Assembly: GCA_946479705.1 (NCBI GenBank)
Contig: CAMLHI010000033.1
Coordinates: forward strand, 1-13,738
DNA: 13,738 bases
Direction: 5' to 3'
From: an uncultured Oxalobacteraceae bacterium
GTDB taxonomy: Bacteria > Pseudomonadota > Gammaproteobacteria > Burkholderiales > Burkholderiaceae
In this document: one piece after another, positions 6,764 through 13,738 of the stretch
Layout: every line of letters starts with the position of its first letter
How positions within the stretch are numbered: the first letter of the stretch is position 1
Made by a program: the position numbers and the translations under genes
Notes under the pieces: model-generated
The model's input: only the letters and a program-made list of their open reading frames with translations
Told to the model about the DNA's origin: nothing
Database searches by the model: none

Positions 6764-8509
6764 ATGAAACCAGTCCGTCTTGCCGCCGCCGCCACCCTTG
6801 CCCTGCCGCGCTGGGTCCTGTATGCCCTGGGCCTGCTGTACATCCTGCCAGGCCTGATCGGGCGCGAGCTGTGGAAGGACGATGCCAGCGGCTTCGGCAT
6901 CATGTGGACCATGGCGCACGGCAGCCTGAACGACTGGCTGCTGCCCAATATCGCCGGCCTGCCGGTGGCCGACGAAGGCCCGCTGGCATTCTGGTTCGGC
7001 GCCGTGTGCATCAAGCTGTTCGGCTGGCTGCTGGGCGACGTCATGGCCGCGCGCCTGTCGACCATGGCCATCTTCGTCATCGGCACCACCTCGGTCTGGT
7101 ACACCGCCTTCCACCTGGGCCGGCGGCCCGAAGCCCAGCCCCTGCGCCTGGCCTTCGGCGGCCAGCCCGAACCGGACGACTACGGCCGCACCCTGGCCGA
7201 CACCGCCCTGCTGATCTACCTCGGCTGCCTGGGCCTCTTGATGTTCAGCCACGAAACTCTGGCCGTGACCCTGCAGGGCGCGCTGCTGGCCTACTTCCTG
7301 TATCGCGCCGTGCGCTACGTCGAAACCCCGTCGCCGCGCAACGCCATCCTGATCGGCATGTCGCTGGGCGGGCTGACCCTGGCGCGCGGCATTCCCACGC
7401 CGCTGCTGCTGCTGCTGACCCTATTCCTGTCGACCCGCTTCCTGGACATGCCGCCGGCGCGCGCCCTGGCCCACATGGGCGTGGCCGTGCTGGCCGCGCT
7501 GTGCATCGCTGCCATCTGGATCGTGCCGGCCGGCCTGCTGCGCCCGGACGGTATCGCGCCGGTGGCCATGTGGCTGAACTGGAACGCCGGCGAAATCGCG
7601 CTGCCCTCGGCCAACTCGGTCAAGATTCTGCTGCGCGTGGGCCTGTGGTTCTTCTGGCCGGCCTGGCCGTTCGCGGCCTGGGCCATCTACGCCTGGCGCC
7701 GCCAGAACCACCTGCTGCACATCGTGCTGCCGCTGTTCTTCGTCGGCGCCCTCACCGGGCTGATCCTGTGCGACCCGGCCCCGGACAATGGCGATCTGCT
7801 GCGCCTGCTGCCGCCGCTGGCCATCATGGCCGCGTTCGGGCTGCCCACGGTCAAGCGCGGCGCCATTAACGCCATCGACTGGTTCTCGGTGATGGTACTG
7901 ACCATGATCGCCGCCGTGGTGTGGCTGTTCTGGGGCGCGCGTCTGACCGGCTGGCCGGCGCAGTTCGCCAAAAACGTGCTCAAGCTGCTGCCCGGCTACA
8001 AGCCCGAATTCGGCATCCTGGCCTTCGTCGTGGCGGCCATCGCCAGCGTCGGCTGGATCGCGCTGGTGCACTGGCGCCTGTCGCGCCGCCCCTCGGTGCT
8101 ATGGCGCGCGGTGGTGCTGTCTTCGGGCGGCCTGATCCTGCTGTGGGTGATGCTGACCACCCTGTTCCTGCCCGACCTGAACTACAGCAAGAGCTACGCC
8201 ACCGTGGCCCGCCAGATCGCCGAACAGATTCCGCCAGGCACACGCTGCATCGATGCCAATGTCGGCCGGCCGCAGCGCGCCTCGCTGGCCTTCTATGGCG
8301 AGCTGCCCTTCTCCGGCAGTGCCAATGGCGGCAGCTGCGAACTGTTGCTGCTGCAGGACAGCGTCAAGCTGCGCGACGAGCGCGAACTGCTGCTGCCGCA
8401 CGGCGCGGCGGACTGGACGCTGCTGTGGCAAGGCAAGCGCGCCACCGACCACGACGAGCGCTTCAAGCTATACCAGCGACGCCGCCCCGCGCCGCAAACA
8501 GCTCCCTGA
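6764..8509 (+). CDS. ArnT/PMT-like GT-C membrane glycosyltransferase
   Basis: A 581-residue inner-membrane protein with about eleven or twelve hydrophobic spans and a soluble C-terminal tail (about 480-581). The first periplasmic loop follows span 1 and reads ELWKDDASGFGIMWTMAHG (35-53), with WLLPNIAGLPVADEGPLAFW after it. This matches the layout of ArnT and PMT_2 enzymes, where the acidic pair after span 1 (here D39/D40) is catalytic and a second motif near E/D-x-P-L packs against it (here D70-E71-G-P-L). Such enzymes move sugars from polyprenyl-phosphate carriers to lipid A, protein or other periplasmic acceptors. Donor and acceptor cannot be told from the sequence, and no arn or lipid-carrier genes are nearby. 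No clear ribosome binding site precedes the ATG. Its last 47 bases overlap the 3' end of the opposing lysR gene. Confidence 0.82.
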   Translation: MKPVRLAAAATLALPRWVLYALGLLYILPGLIGRELWKDDASGFGIMWTMAHGSLNDWLLPNIAGLPVADEGPLAFWFGAVCIKLFGWLLGDVMAARLSTMAIFVIGTTSVWYTAFHLGRRPEAQPLRLAFGGQPEPDDYGRTLADTALLIYLGCLGLLMFSHETLAVTLQGALLAYFLYRAVRYVETPSPRNAILIGMSLGGLTLARGIPTPLLLLLTLFLSTRFLDMPPARALAHMGVAVLAALCIAAIWIVPAGLLRPDGIAPVAMWLNWNAGEIALPSANSVKILLRVGLWFFWPAWPFAAWAIYAWRRQNHLLHIVLPLFFVGALTGLILCDPAPDNGDLLRLLPPLAIMAAFGLPTVKRGAINAIDWFSVMVLTMIAAVVWLFWGARLTGWPAQFAKNVLKLLPGYKPEFGILAFVVAAIASVGWIALVHWRLSRRPSVLWRAVVLSSGGLILLWVMLTTLFLPDLNYSKSYATVARQIAEQIPPGTRCIDANVGRPQRASLAFYGELPFSGSANGGSCELLLLQDSVKLRDERELLLPHGAADWTLLWQGKRATDHDERFKLYQRRRPAPQTAP

Positions 8510-9371
8510 GCCAGTCGGCGAACAGGCGTACGCGCGGCGACAGCTGGCGGCTGTGCGGATACAGCACGCTGACCGGCAAGGGCCGCGGCGGACAGCCGGG
8601 CAGCAGCACCGTCAGCAGACCCTGCTCCAGTTCGGCGCGGACGTGATAGCGCGGCAACTGCACCAGCCCGAGACCGGCCAGGCAAGCGGCTGTGTAGGCC
8701 TCGACCCCGGATACCGACACCGTCGAGGGCAGCGTCAGCTGGCGGTTCACGCCATCGACATCGAAGTCCAGCGGAAACGGCTTGCCGGTCGCGGTCGAGA
8801 TGAAATTGACCGCACGGTGGGCGGAGAGCTGCTCGACCGTGGCCGGCGCGCCATGCCGCGCCAGGTAGGCCGGACTGGCCACCGTGACCTGCTCGAGCAG
8901 CGCCACGCGCCGCGCCACCATCGAGGAATCGTGCAGGCTGCCGGCACGCAGCACGCAGTCGACGCCCTCGCGCACCAGGTCGACCACGCGGTCGGCCTCG
9001 CCGATGTGCAGCTCCAGTTCCGGATAGCGTTCGAGCAGGGCCGGCAAGGCTGGCACCACGAAGTAGCGCGCCAGGGTGCCGCTCATGTTCACCCGCAGTA
9101 AGCCCTTCGGCACGCCGGTGCGGAATGCACTCTCGGCCTCCTCCATGTCGGCCAGCAGCTGCACGCAGCGCTGGTAGTGCGCCTCGCCGTCCAGGGTTGG
9201 CGTGACCACCCGCGTGGTGCGTTCCAGCAAGCGGGTGCCCAGGCGCGCTTCGAGCCGCTTGACGGCATTGGTGACGGTGGCGCGCGGCAGTTGCAAATCC
9301 TCGGCGGCGTCGGTGAAGCTGCGCCGGTCGCTCACCCGCACAAATACCCGCATTTCCTCGAAACGGTCCAT
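8463..9371 (-). CDS. LysR-family transcriptional regulator
   Basis: A 302-residue LTTR of normal length. The N-terminal winged helix (1-60) reads MDRFEEMRVFVRVSDRRSF, TDAAEDLQLPRATVTNAVKRLEARLGTRLLERTTR. The effector-binding domain (about 90-295) has the usual GLLRVNMSGTLARYFVVPALPALLERYPELEL start of the CrgA-like subgroup. It is divergent from the short-chain dehydrogenase gene with a 111-base gap between them, the classical layout for an LTTR controlling its neighbour and itself. Its 3' end overlaps the glycosyltransferase gene tail-to-tail by 47 bases. The effector is unknown. Confidence 0.93.
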   Translation of the reverse strand: MDRFEEMRVFVRVSDRRSFTDAAEDLQLPRATVTNAVKRLEARLGTRLLERTTRVVTPTLDGEAHYQRCVQLLADMEEAESAFRTGVPKGLLRVNMSGTLARYFVVPALPALLERYPELELHIGEADRVVDLVREGVDCVLRAGSLHDSSMVARRVALLEQVTVASPAYLARHGAPATVEQLSAHRAVNFISTATGKPFPLDFDVDGVNRQLTLPSTVSVSGVEAYTAACLAGLGLVQLPRYHVRAELEQGLLTVLLPGCPPRPLPVSVLYPHSRQLSPRVRLFADWLRELFAARGGVAGIA

Positions 9372-9378
9372 GGCCAGC

Positions 9379-9440
9379 CTATTGTTAAAATAAATGGAAT
9401 AGTGATGGCGATTTTAGCCTGATTATCAAAAGCAGCTAAT
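9379..9440. promoter_or_regulatory. Divergent lysR/SDR control region with two inverted repeats
   Basis: The 111-base gap (9372-9482) is clearly more AT-rich than its surroundings. It holds two interrupted dyads: CTATT (9379-9383) with AATAG (9398-9402), and ATTA (9422-9425) with TAAT (9437-9440) around 11 bases. LTTRs usually bind a pair of such sites between divergent genes. Neither is a textbook T-N11-A box, so operator assignment is tentative. No convincing -35/-10 pair stands out. Confidence 0.4.
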
Positions 9441-9482
9441 AGTCCATGATGTTCCTGCCAACTTAACTCAAGGGAGAACAGC

Positions 9483-10223
9483 ATGAACCAGCCACAGCAA
9501 CAAGTTGCCATCGTCACCGGCGCCTCGCGCGGCATTGGCGCCGCTATAGCCACCCGTCTGTCGGCGGACGGCTTCGCGGTCGTCCTCAACTACGCCAGCC
9601 GGGCTGGCGATGCAGAGGCCCTGGCCGCCTCGCTCAACGCTGCGGGAGGACGCGCCATCGCGGTCCAGGCCGATGTGGCCTACGCCGACCAGGTGCGACG
9701 CCTGTTCGACGCCACCGAGGCGCGCCTGGGCAAGATCGACGTACTGGTCAACAATGCCGGCATCCTCAAGATGGGGCCACTGGACGACAGCAGCGACCTG
9801 CTGTTCGATGAACAGTTCGCCATCAACACCAAAGGGAGTTTCAATACCATGCGCGAAGCGGCTGGGCGCATCCGCGACGGCGGCCGCATCGTCAATCTGT
9901 CGAGCACCCTGGTGGCACTGAATCTGCCCGGCTATGGCGTGTACACGGCCACCAAGGCCGCGGTCGAAGCCCTGACCCGGGTGTTCTCCAAGGAATTGCG
10001 CGGTCGCCAGGTCACGGTCAATGCGGTAGCGCCGGGGCCGGTCGCCACCGATCTGTTCAAAGTGGGCAGGACGGCCGAGGACATCGCAGCCTTCGCAAAG
10101 ATGCCGCCGCTGGAGCGCCTGGGCGAGCCGGACGACATCGCCCGCGTAGTGGCCTTCCTGGCGGGGCCGGACGGCGGCTGGATCAACGGCCAGATCCTGC
10201 GCGCCAACGGCGGCCTGGCCTGA
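9483..10223 (+). CDS. Short-chain dehydrogenase/reductase (classical SDR)
   Basis: A 246-residue soluble NAD(P)-dependent oxidoreductase. Visible SDR landmarks: cofactor motif TGASRGIG (12-19), NNAG (90-93), catalytic N115, S141, Y154 and K158 (YTATK), and the PG motif APGPVATD (183-190). The C-terminal INGQILRANGGLA is typical of the 3-oxoacyl-ACP-reductase-like group. The stretch LNYASR at the end of the second strand suggests a preference for NADPH. The substrate is unknown. AGGGAG (9471-9476) lies six bases before the start. It is divergent from lysR, which probably regulates it, and convergent with the transporter gene that ends three bases away, with no obvious terminator between them. 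Confidence 0.93.
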   Translation: MNQPQQQVAIVTGASRGIGAAIATRLSADGFAVVLNYASRAGDAEALAASLNAAGGRAIAVQADVAYADQVRRLFDATEARLGKIDVLVNNAGILKMGPLDDSSDLLFDEQFAINTKGSFNTMREAAGRIRDGGRIVNLSSTLVALNLPGYGVYTATKAAVEALTRVFSKELRGRQVTVNAVAPGPVATDLFKVGRTAEDIAAFAKMPPLERLGEPDDIARVVAFLAGPDGGWINGQILRANGGLA

Positions 10224-10226
10224 AGA

Positions 10227-12191
10227 CTACACTTTCATCGGCAGGATCACCATCTGCAAGCCTTCCAGGTGCAGGCGGCGCTGCACGGCCAGGGCGGCCT
10301 GGTTGTGCAGCACGCGGGTGAACCAGTTGTCGGTCGAGAAGATCAGCTTGCTGGTGAAGAAGATCGAGTTCGGATACTCGTGGCTGATCTCTTCGCACAG
10401 CTTGGTGATCTCGTCGACCGCATCGGTGCCGAAGCTCAGGTAGGACGAGGACGCCATGCCATGGCTGTGGCAAAAGTCGACGAAGAATTCCAGCGTCTCG
10501 GCCGCTTCCTCGCGCATCTGCTCCATCGCCCCTTCGCCGCCATAGGCATGCGAATCGACCGTGCGGGCATTGACGAACAGGAAGTTCTTGAAGTGGCCGG
10601 GGAACATGCGCTGGGTCCACAGCAGCGCATGCAGGCCGCCGCCGCGCGAGGAACCGACGATGAAGACGGCGGTCTGGTCTTCCGGATTCGGTTCGACCGC
10701 CTCCTTGACCGGGCCGAAGGGCTGGGTGGCGAACACTTCGTCGACCGAGTGGATGGCTTCCTTGGTGGCGCGGTAATGCTTGCGGATGGAAATGCACAGC
10801 AGGGCGATGGCGCCGATGATCACCACCGTGGCCCAGCCGCCTTCGGCAAAGCGTTCGAACAGCAGCACCGTCAGGATGCCGGCGCAGATCACGAAGCCCA
10901 GCAGGGACAGCAGCAGGCGCCGCATCCAGCCCTTGCTGTGGCTCTTGCGGCCCTGCCACCAGTACAGGCACAGGCCGAACAGCGAAATGGCAAAGGTCAG
11001 GAACACCGAGATCGAGTACAGCACCACCAGCAGGGTCACCTTGCCCTCGGTCCAGAACAGGATCGCCAGCGCGGCAATACCCATCACCAGAATGCCGTTC
11101 TGGGTCACCAGACGGGTCGAGAGGTAGCGGAATTTGTGCGGCACCCAGGAATCGGCCGCCATATTCGACAGCACCGAGGGGCCGCCCAGGAAACCGGTAT
11201 TGGCCGCCACGAACAGCAGGCCAGCCTCGAAGGCCAGCACCACCACCAGCACGATCTGGTTGAGCAGCGGACCGCCCAGGCCCATGCTGGCGATGATGGC
11301 CTTGAAGGTGGAGGCGTTCAGGGTCTGGCCCGGCACGTGCTGGGCATCCCACAGCAGGTACAGCAAGATGATGCCGGAAGCGGTAAAGGCCAGCGAGAGG
11401 GCCATGTAGAGCATGGTCATCTTGCCGGTGCGTACGCGCGGCTCGGCCAGCAGGTTGACGTTGTTGGAGACCGCTTCCAGGCCGGTGTAGGTACCGCCGC
11501 CCTGCGAATAAGCCAGCAGCAGCATGCCGGCCACGCCGGTCCAGCCGATATTGCCGGCCAGGGCATTGGTCTCGGCCATGGTACTGGGAATCAGGTCGGG
11601 CAGGTGCGAGGCGTGCGCCACGATGCCGTAGACAATCAGCACCAGGTGGGTGGCGACGAAGCCGAGGAAGATCGGCAGCAGGATCTGGATGGCTTCCTTC
11701 AGCCCGCGCAGGTTCATGATGATCAGCAGCCCGATGAAGAAGGCCGAGGCCCATATCTTGTAGGGCTGGAAGCCGAGCGGCAGGAAGGAGGCCAGCGCAT
11801 CGACCCCGGAGGCGATCGATATGGCGATGGTCAGGACATAGTCGAGCACCAGCGCGCAGCCCGACACCAGGCCGAGGTAGGGGCCGACCAGCTTGGTGGC
11901 CACGCGGTAGCCGCCGCCGCCGGTGGGGAACAGTTCGATCACCTGGTTGTAGGCCAGCGCGATGACGAACACCGTCACGGCGGTGGCAATGGCCATGTAA
12001 AGGCCCAGGTGGGTGTGCCCGCCCAGGGCATGGAAGGTTTCTTCCGGCCCGTAGGCCGAGGAGGACAGGCCGTCGGCGCCGAGGCCGACCCAGGCCAGGA
12101 AAGCCACCAGGGCCATCGAGTGGCGCGTCTCGCTCTTCATCGGGTCGAGCGCTTTGCCGAGAATTATTTCGCGGATCTTTGTGTTCTTCAT
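10227..12191 (-). CDS. APC-superfamily permease resembling the KimA potassium importer
   Basis: A 654-residue membrane protein: about twelve spans (about 27-470) plus a cytoplasmic C-terminal domain (about 505-654). From memory of B. subtilis KimA, the two align along their length: ADGLSSSAYG, PTGGGGYRVATK, VLDYVLTIAISIASG, MNLRGLKEA, TGLEAVSN, VAANTGF and the C-terminal VLHNQAAL. Residues that coordinate potassium in KimA have counterparts here: D40, Y47, D117, T121, S125, T236 and Y392. A proton-coupled K+ importer is therefore more likely than the amino-acid permease such proteins are often called. Start 12191 is chosen because KimA begins at the same point (IGKPL against LGKAL); an upstream ATG at 12284 adds a non-homologous stretch. 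No good ribosome binding site is seen. KimA is inhibited by c-di-AMP, which betaproteobacteria are not known to make, so control must differ. Confidence 0.85.
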   Translation of the reverse strand: MKNTKIREIILGKALDPMKSETRHSMALVAFLAWVGLGADGLSSSAYGPEETFHALGGHTHLGLYMAIATAVTVFVIALAYNQVIELFPTGGGGYRVATKLVGPYLGLVSGCALVLDYVLTIAISIASGVDALASFLPLGFQPYKIWASAFFIGLLIIMNLRGLKEAIQILLPIFLGFVATHLVLIVYGIVAHASHLPDLIPSTMAETNALAGNIGWTGVAGMLLLAYSQGGGTYTGLEAVSNNVNLLAEPRVRTGKMTMLYMALSLAFTASGIILLYLLWDAQHVPGQTLNASTFKAIIASMGLGGPLLNQIVLVVVLAFEAGLLFVAANTGFLGGPSVLSNMAADSWVPHKFRYLSTRLVTQNGILVMGIAALAILFWTEGKVTLLVVLYSISVFLTFAISLFGLCLYWWQGRKSHSKGWMRRLLLSLLGFVICAGILTVLLFERFAEGGWATVVIIGAIALLCISIRKHYRATKEAIHSVDEVFATQPFGPVKEAVEPNPEDQTAVFIVGSSRGGGLHALLWTQRMFPGHFKNFLFVNARTVDSHAYGGEGAMEQMREEAAETLEFFVDFCHSHGMASSSYLSFGTDAVDEITKLCEEISHEYPNSIFFTSKLIFSTDNWFTRVLHNQAALAVQRRLHLEGLQMVILPMKV

Positions 12192-12239
12192 CGTGCACGC
12201 CAGCCGGCGGGGCAGGCGGGATAGCCAAGGGTAGCCGAG

Positions 12240-12245
12240 ATGATA
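12240..12245 (-). promoter_or_regulatory. Weak candidate -10 for the KimA-like gene
   Basis: On the minus strand TATCAT (12245-12240) lies about 48 bases before the start codon. The best partner 16 bp upstream is GTCACC (12267-12262), only three of six to consensus. It is back-to-back with the tRNA-Leu promoter. Confidence 0.25.
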
Positions 12246-12296
12246 CGCCGATCCCGCTGCCGGTGACACTAAGCAATTCCGCAAGTGGCGAAAGAG

Positions 12297-12325
12297 TTGC
12301 CCAAGCTAGCCAAATCGGCCATAAT
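12297..12325 (+). promoter_or_regulatory. Promoter of tRNA-Leu
   Basis: TTGCCC (12297-12302), a 17-bp spacer, and CATAAT (12320-12325). Transcription should start near 12332, about six bases before the mature tRNA. The GC-rich segment after the -10 (GCGGGTCGCG) fits the discriminator of stringently controlled stable-RNA promoters. Confidence 0.8.
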
Positions 12326-12337
12326 GCGGGTCGCGTT

Positions 12338-12424
12338 GCCGGGATGGCGGAATAGGTAGACGCACGGGACTCAAAATCCCGCGCTGGAAACAGCGTGCCG
12401 GTTCGATTCCGGCTCCCGGCACCA
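12338..12424 (+). tRNA. tRNA-Leu, anticodon CAA
   Basis: An 87-base class II tRNA. The acceptor arm GCCGGGA (12338-12344) pairs with TCCCGGC (12414-12420); discriminator A at 12421 is followed by an encoded CCA (12422-12424). The anticodon arm is CGGGA-CTCAAAA-TCCCG, giving CAA, which reads UUG. A long variable arm (CGCTG-GAAA-CAGCG) and the T arm CCGG-TTCGATT-CCGG complete the cloverleaf. Confidence 0.97.
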
Positions 12425-12456
12425 CCCTTGAGCCCAGCCGCTCCGCAGTATGGATG

Positions 12457-12491
12457 ACCCGCGTCGCGCTGTGCGAGACCGCGGGTTTTTT
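12457..12491 (+). terminator. Intrinsic terminator after tRNA-Leu
   Basis: ACCCGCG (12457-12463) pairs with CGCGGGT (12480-12486), with an inner TCGC/GCGA stem closing the 16-base loop. T6 (12486-12491) follows directly. It ends 33 bases before the rlmN-like start, so that gene needs its own promoter or read-through. Confidence 0.8.
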
Positions 12492-12524
12492 GTTGCCCGC
12501 TCCACCCCACACTTCCCGTCCGCC

Positions 12525-13562
12525 ATGCAGCTCGATACCATCCGCCAGCGCCTGCGCGAGCTCGGCGCCCTGCCCCTGCACGAACAGCGCGTGCTGCGCG
12601 ACTGGGTGCTGGGCCGTCCGCGCGACCAGGGCCGGCGCCGTCCGGCCGACTTCCTGCCGCTGGCGGTGCGCGCCGGCCTGGCCGGCCTCGACGCCGAACT
12701 GGCGGCGATGGCGACCCTGGTGTCCAGCCATGCGGGCGAGGACGGCTCGGCGCGCCTGCTGGTGGGCCTGGCCGACGGCCAGATGGTCGAAAGCGTGCTG
12801 CTGCCGCGCGACGGCCTGTGCGTGTCCAGCCAGGTCGGCTGCGCGGTCGGCTGCCAGTTCTGCATGACCGGGCGCGATGGCTTGATCCGCCAGCTCAGCA
12901 GTGGCGAAATCATTGCCCAGGTGGCGCTGGCGCGCAGCCTGCGTCCGGTAAAAAAAGTGGTGTTCATGGGCATGGGCGAACCGGCCCATAACCTCGACAA
13001 TGTGCTCGATGCCATCGCGCTGCTGGGCACCGAAGGCAATATCGGCCACAAGAACCTGGTGTTTTCCACCGTGGGCGACGCGCGCGTGTTCGAGCGCCTG
13101 CCGCTGGGGCCGGTGAAGCCGGCACTGGCGCTGTCGCTGCATACCACCAAGGAAGCCTTGCGCGCCGAACTGCTGCCGCGCGCGCCCCGCATCAGCCCGG
13201 ACCGACTGGTCGAACAGGGCGAAACCTATGCGCGCCTGAGCGGCTACCCGGTGCAATACCAGTGGACCCTGCTCGACGGCGTCAACGATGGCGAGGATGA
13301 ACTCGACGGCATCGTCCGTTTGCTCAAGGGGAAATATGCGGTGCTGAATATGATCCCCTACAACACCATCCCCGATCTGGCCTTCCGCCGCCCCAGCTGG
13401 GACAAGGCGCGCGCCATCGCGCACACCCTGCACCAGCGCGGCGTGCTGACCAAGCTGCGCGATTCGGCCGGGCAGGATGTCGACGGCGGCTGCGGCCAGC
13501 TGCGCGCGCGCGCCGCGGGAGCGCAGCGGCGCAGCATTCCCATCGTCCAGGCTTCCGTTTAA
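12525..13562 (+). CDS. RlmN/Cfr-family radical SAM RNA methyltransferase (short paralogue)
   Basis: A 345-residue protein of the RlmN/Cfr family, which places a methyl group on adenosine C2 or C8 of RNA by a two-SAM radical mechanism. The cluster motif C106-x3-C110-x2-C113 (CAVGCQFC) binds the 4Fe-4S cluster. C99 (LCVSSQ) and C323 (VDGGCGQL) match the mechanistic cysteines C118 and C355 of E. coli RlmN, and MGMGEPAHNLDNV and SLHTT are standard family motifs. It is about 40 residues shorter than E. coli RlmN, with an abbreviated N-terminal domain. I recall the usual betaproteobacterial rlmN beside ndk and hisS, so this is probably a second copy with its own target. The start at 12525 is the first Met after the tRNA terminator; no good ribosome binding site precedes it. 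The in-frame ATG at 12450 would run through that terminator. Confidence 0.88.
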   Translation: MQLDTIRQRLRELGALPLHEQRVLRDWVLGRPRDQGRRRPADFLPLAVRAGLAGLDAELAAMATLVSSHAGEDGSARLLVGLADGQMVESVLLPRDGLCVSSQVGCAVGCQFCMTGRDGLIRQLSSGEIIAQVALARSLRPVKKVVFMGMGEPAHNLDNVLDAIALLGTEGNIGHKNLVFSTVGDARVFERLPLGPVKPALALSLHTTKEALRAELLPRAPRISPDRLVEQGETYARLSGYPVQYQWTLLDGVNDGEDELDGIVRLLKGKYAVLNMIPYNTIPDLAFRRPSWDKARAIAHTLHQRGVLTKLRDSAGQDVDGGCGQLRARAAGAQRRSIPIVQASV

Positions 13563-13738
13563 GGTTCGTACTGGCGCTCGATGCGGCGGGCCGTGCCGTC
13601 GCGGGCGATGTCGCGCACCGCCTCGTTCAGGCGCGCGATCACGGGATCGGGGACGGCGCGATTGCATGCGTCGGCGCGCCGCGGCGCGACCGTGTAGGCG
13701 CGTTTCCAGGGCAGCAATTCGATGGTGTAGGCAATGCC
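13559..13738 (-). CDS. Solute-binding-like protein, C-terminal end, runs off the right edge; possibly internally deleted
   Basis: Fifty-nine codons are present, ending DGTARRIERQYEP. The early part, IAYTIELLPWKRAYTVA, looks like the N-terminal lobe of periplasmic amino-acid-type binding proteins (SBP_bac_3). About ten residues later comes CNRAVPDPVIARLNEAVRDI, which normally belongs to the C-terminal lobe. In family members I recall these two stretches are separated by over a hundred residues, so the middle appears to be missing while the frame stays open. It may be a pseudogene or a shortened variant; the 5' part is outside the window. Its TAA overlaps the TAA of the rlmN-like gene on the other strand by two bases (13560-13561). 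Confidence 0.6.
   Translation of the reverse strand, partial: GIAYTIELLPWKRAYTVAPRRADACNRAVPDPVIARLNEAVRDIARDGTARRIERQYEP

Noticed and set aside
10269..12224. Long open frame on the plus strand (about 650 codons) opposite the KimA-like gene
   Set aside because: His/Gln/Gly/Arg-rich composition typical of antisense frames in GC-rich DNA; the minus-strand frame has clear transporter motifs.
10183..12510. Long minus-strand frame (775 codons) in a second phase over the KimA-like gene and tRNA
   Set aside because: Crosses the tRNA gene and shows Arg/Pro/Gly-rich shadow composition with no family motifs.
12306..13667. Minus-strand frame of about 450 codons opposite the rlmN-like gene and tRNA
   Set aside because: Antisense shadow crossing the tRNA; low-complexity Arg/Gln/Ala content.

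Overview
The window is GC-rich (roughly two thirds G+C by eye) chromosomal DNA from a betaproteobacterium, most likely of the Massilia/Telluria/Janthinobacterium group (Oxalobacteraceae). This rests on codon use, the trxA-rho-rpmE2 order and the character of the proteins; no database was searched. No phage, insertion sequence, CRISPR array or plasmid function is visible.

Left part (1-3619). The 5' end of hutU (urocanate hydratase) runs leftward out of the window from a promoter whose -35/-10 spacer is filled by a palindrome that fits a HutC operator. The histidine-utilisation repressor gene hutC lies about 2 kb away on the other strand. Between them sits a leftward alkylation-repair operon: ada, then a 2-oxoglutarate/Fe(II) oxygenase gene that overlaps it by 4 bases (GTGA). 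A 13-bp sequence upstream of ada has the A-box/B-box layout of an Ada-binding site. Two bases after hutC, an orphan histidine phosphotransfer (Hpt) gene starts on GTG.

Centre (3620-6708). Core genes: trxA (thioredoxin), rho (termination factor) and rpmE2 (zinc-free L31). Strong intrinsic terminators follow each of the three. Between rho and rpmE2 is an unrecognised single-span membrane protein whose cytoplasmic coiled coil is built from five tandem 33-bp (11-residue) repeats. rpmE2 has a near-consensus sigma-70 promoter.

Right part (6709-13738). An ArnT-like GT-C membrane glycosyltransferase overlaps tail-to-tail with a LysR regulator. The LysR gene is divergent from a short-chain dehydrogenase that it probably controls. 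A leftward APC-superfamily transporter follows that looks like the KimA potassium importer, with its cation-site residues retained. Then come tRNA-Leu(CAA), with its own promoter and terminator, and a short RlmN-family radical SAM methyltransferase. At the right edge is the C-terminal end of a solute-binding-like protein, apparently with its middle missing.

No single undescribed multi-gene system is evident. The most notable items are the two regulatory sites on the left, the orphan Hpt gene, the repeat-built coiled-coil protein, the KimA-like transporter and the RlmN paralogue.
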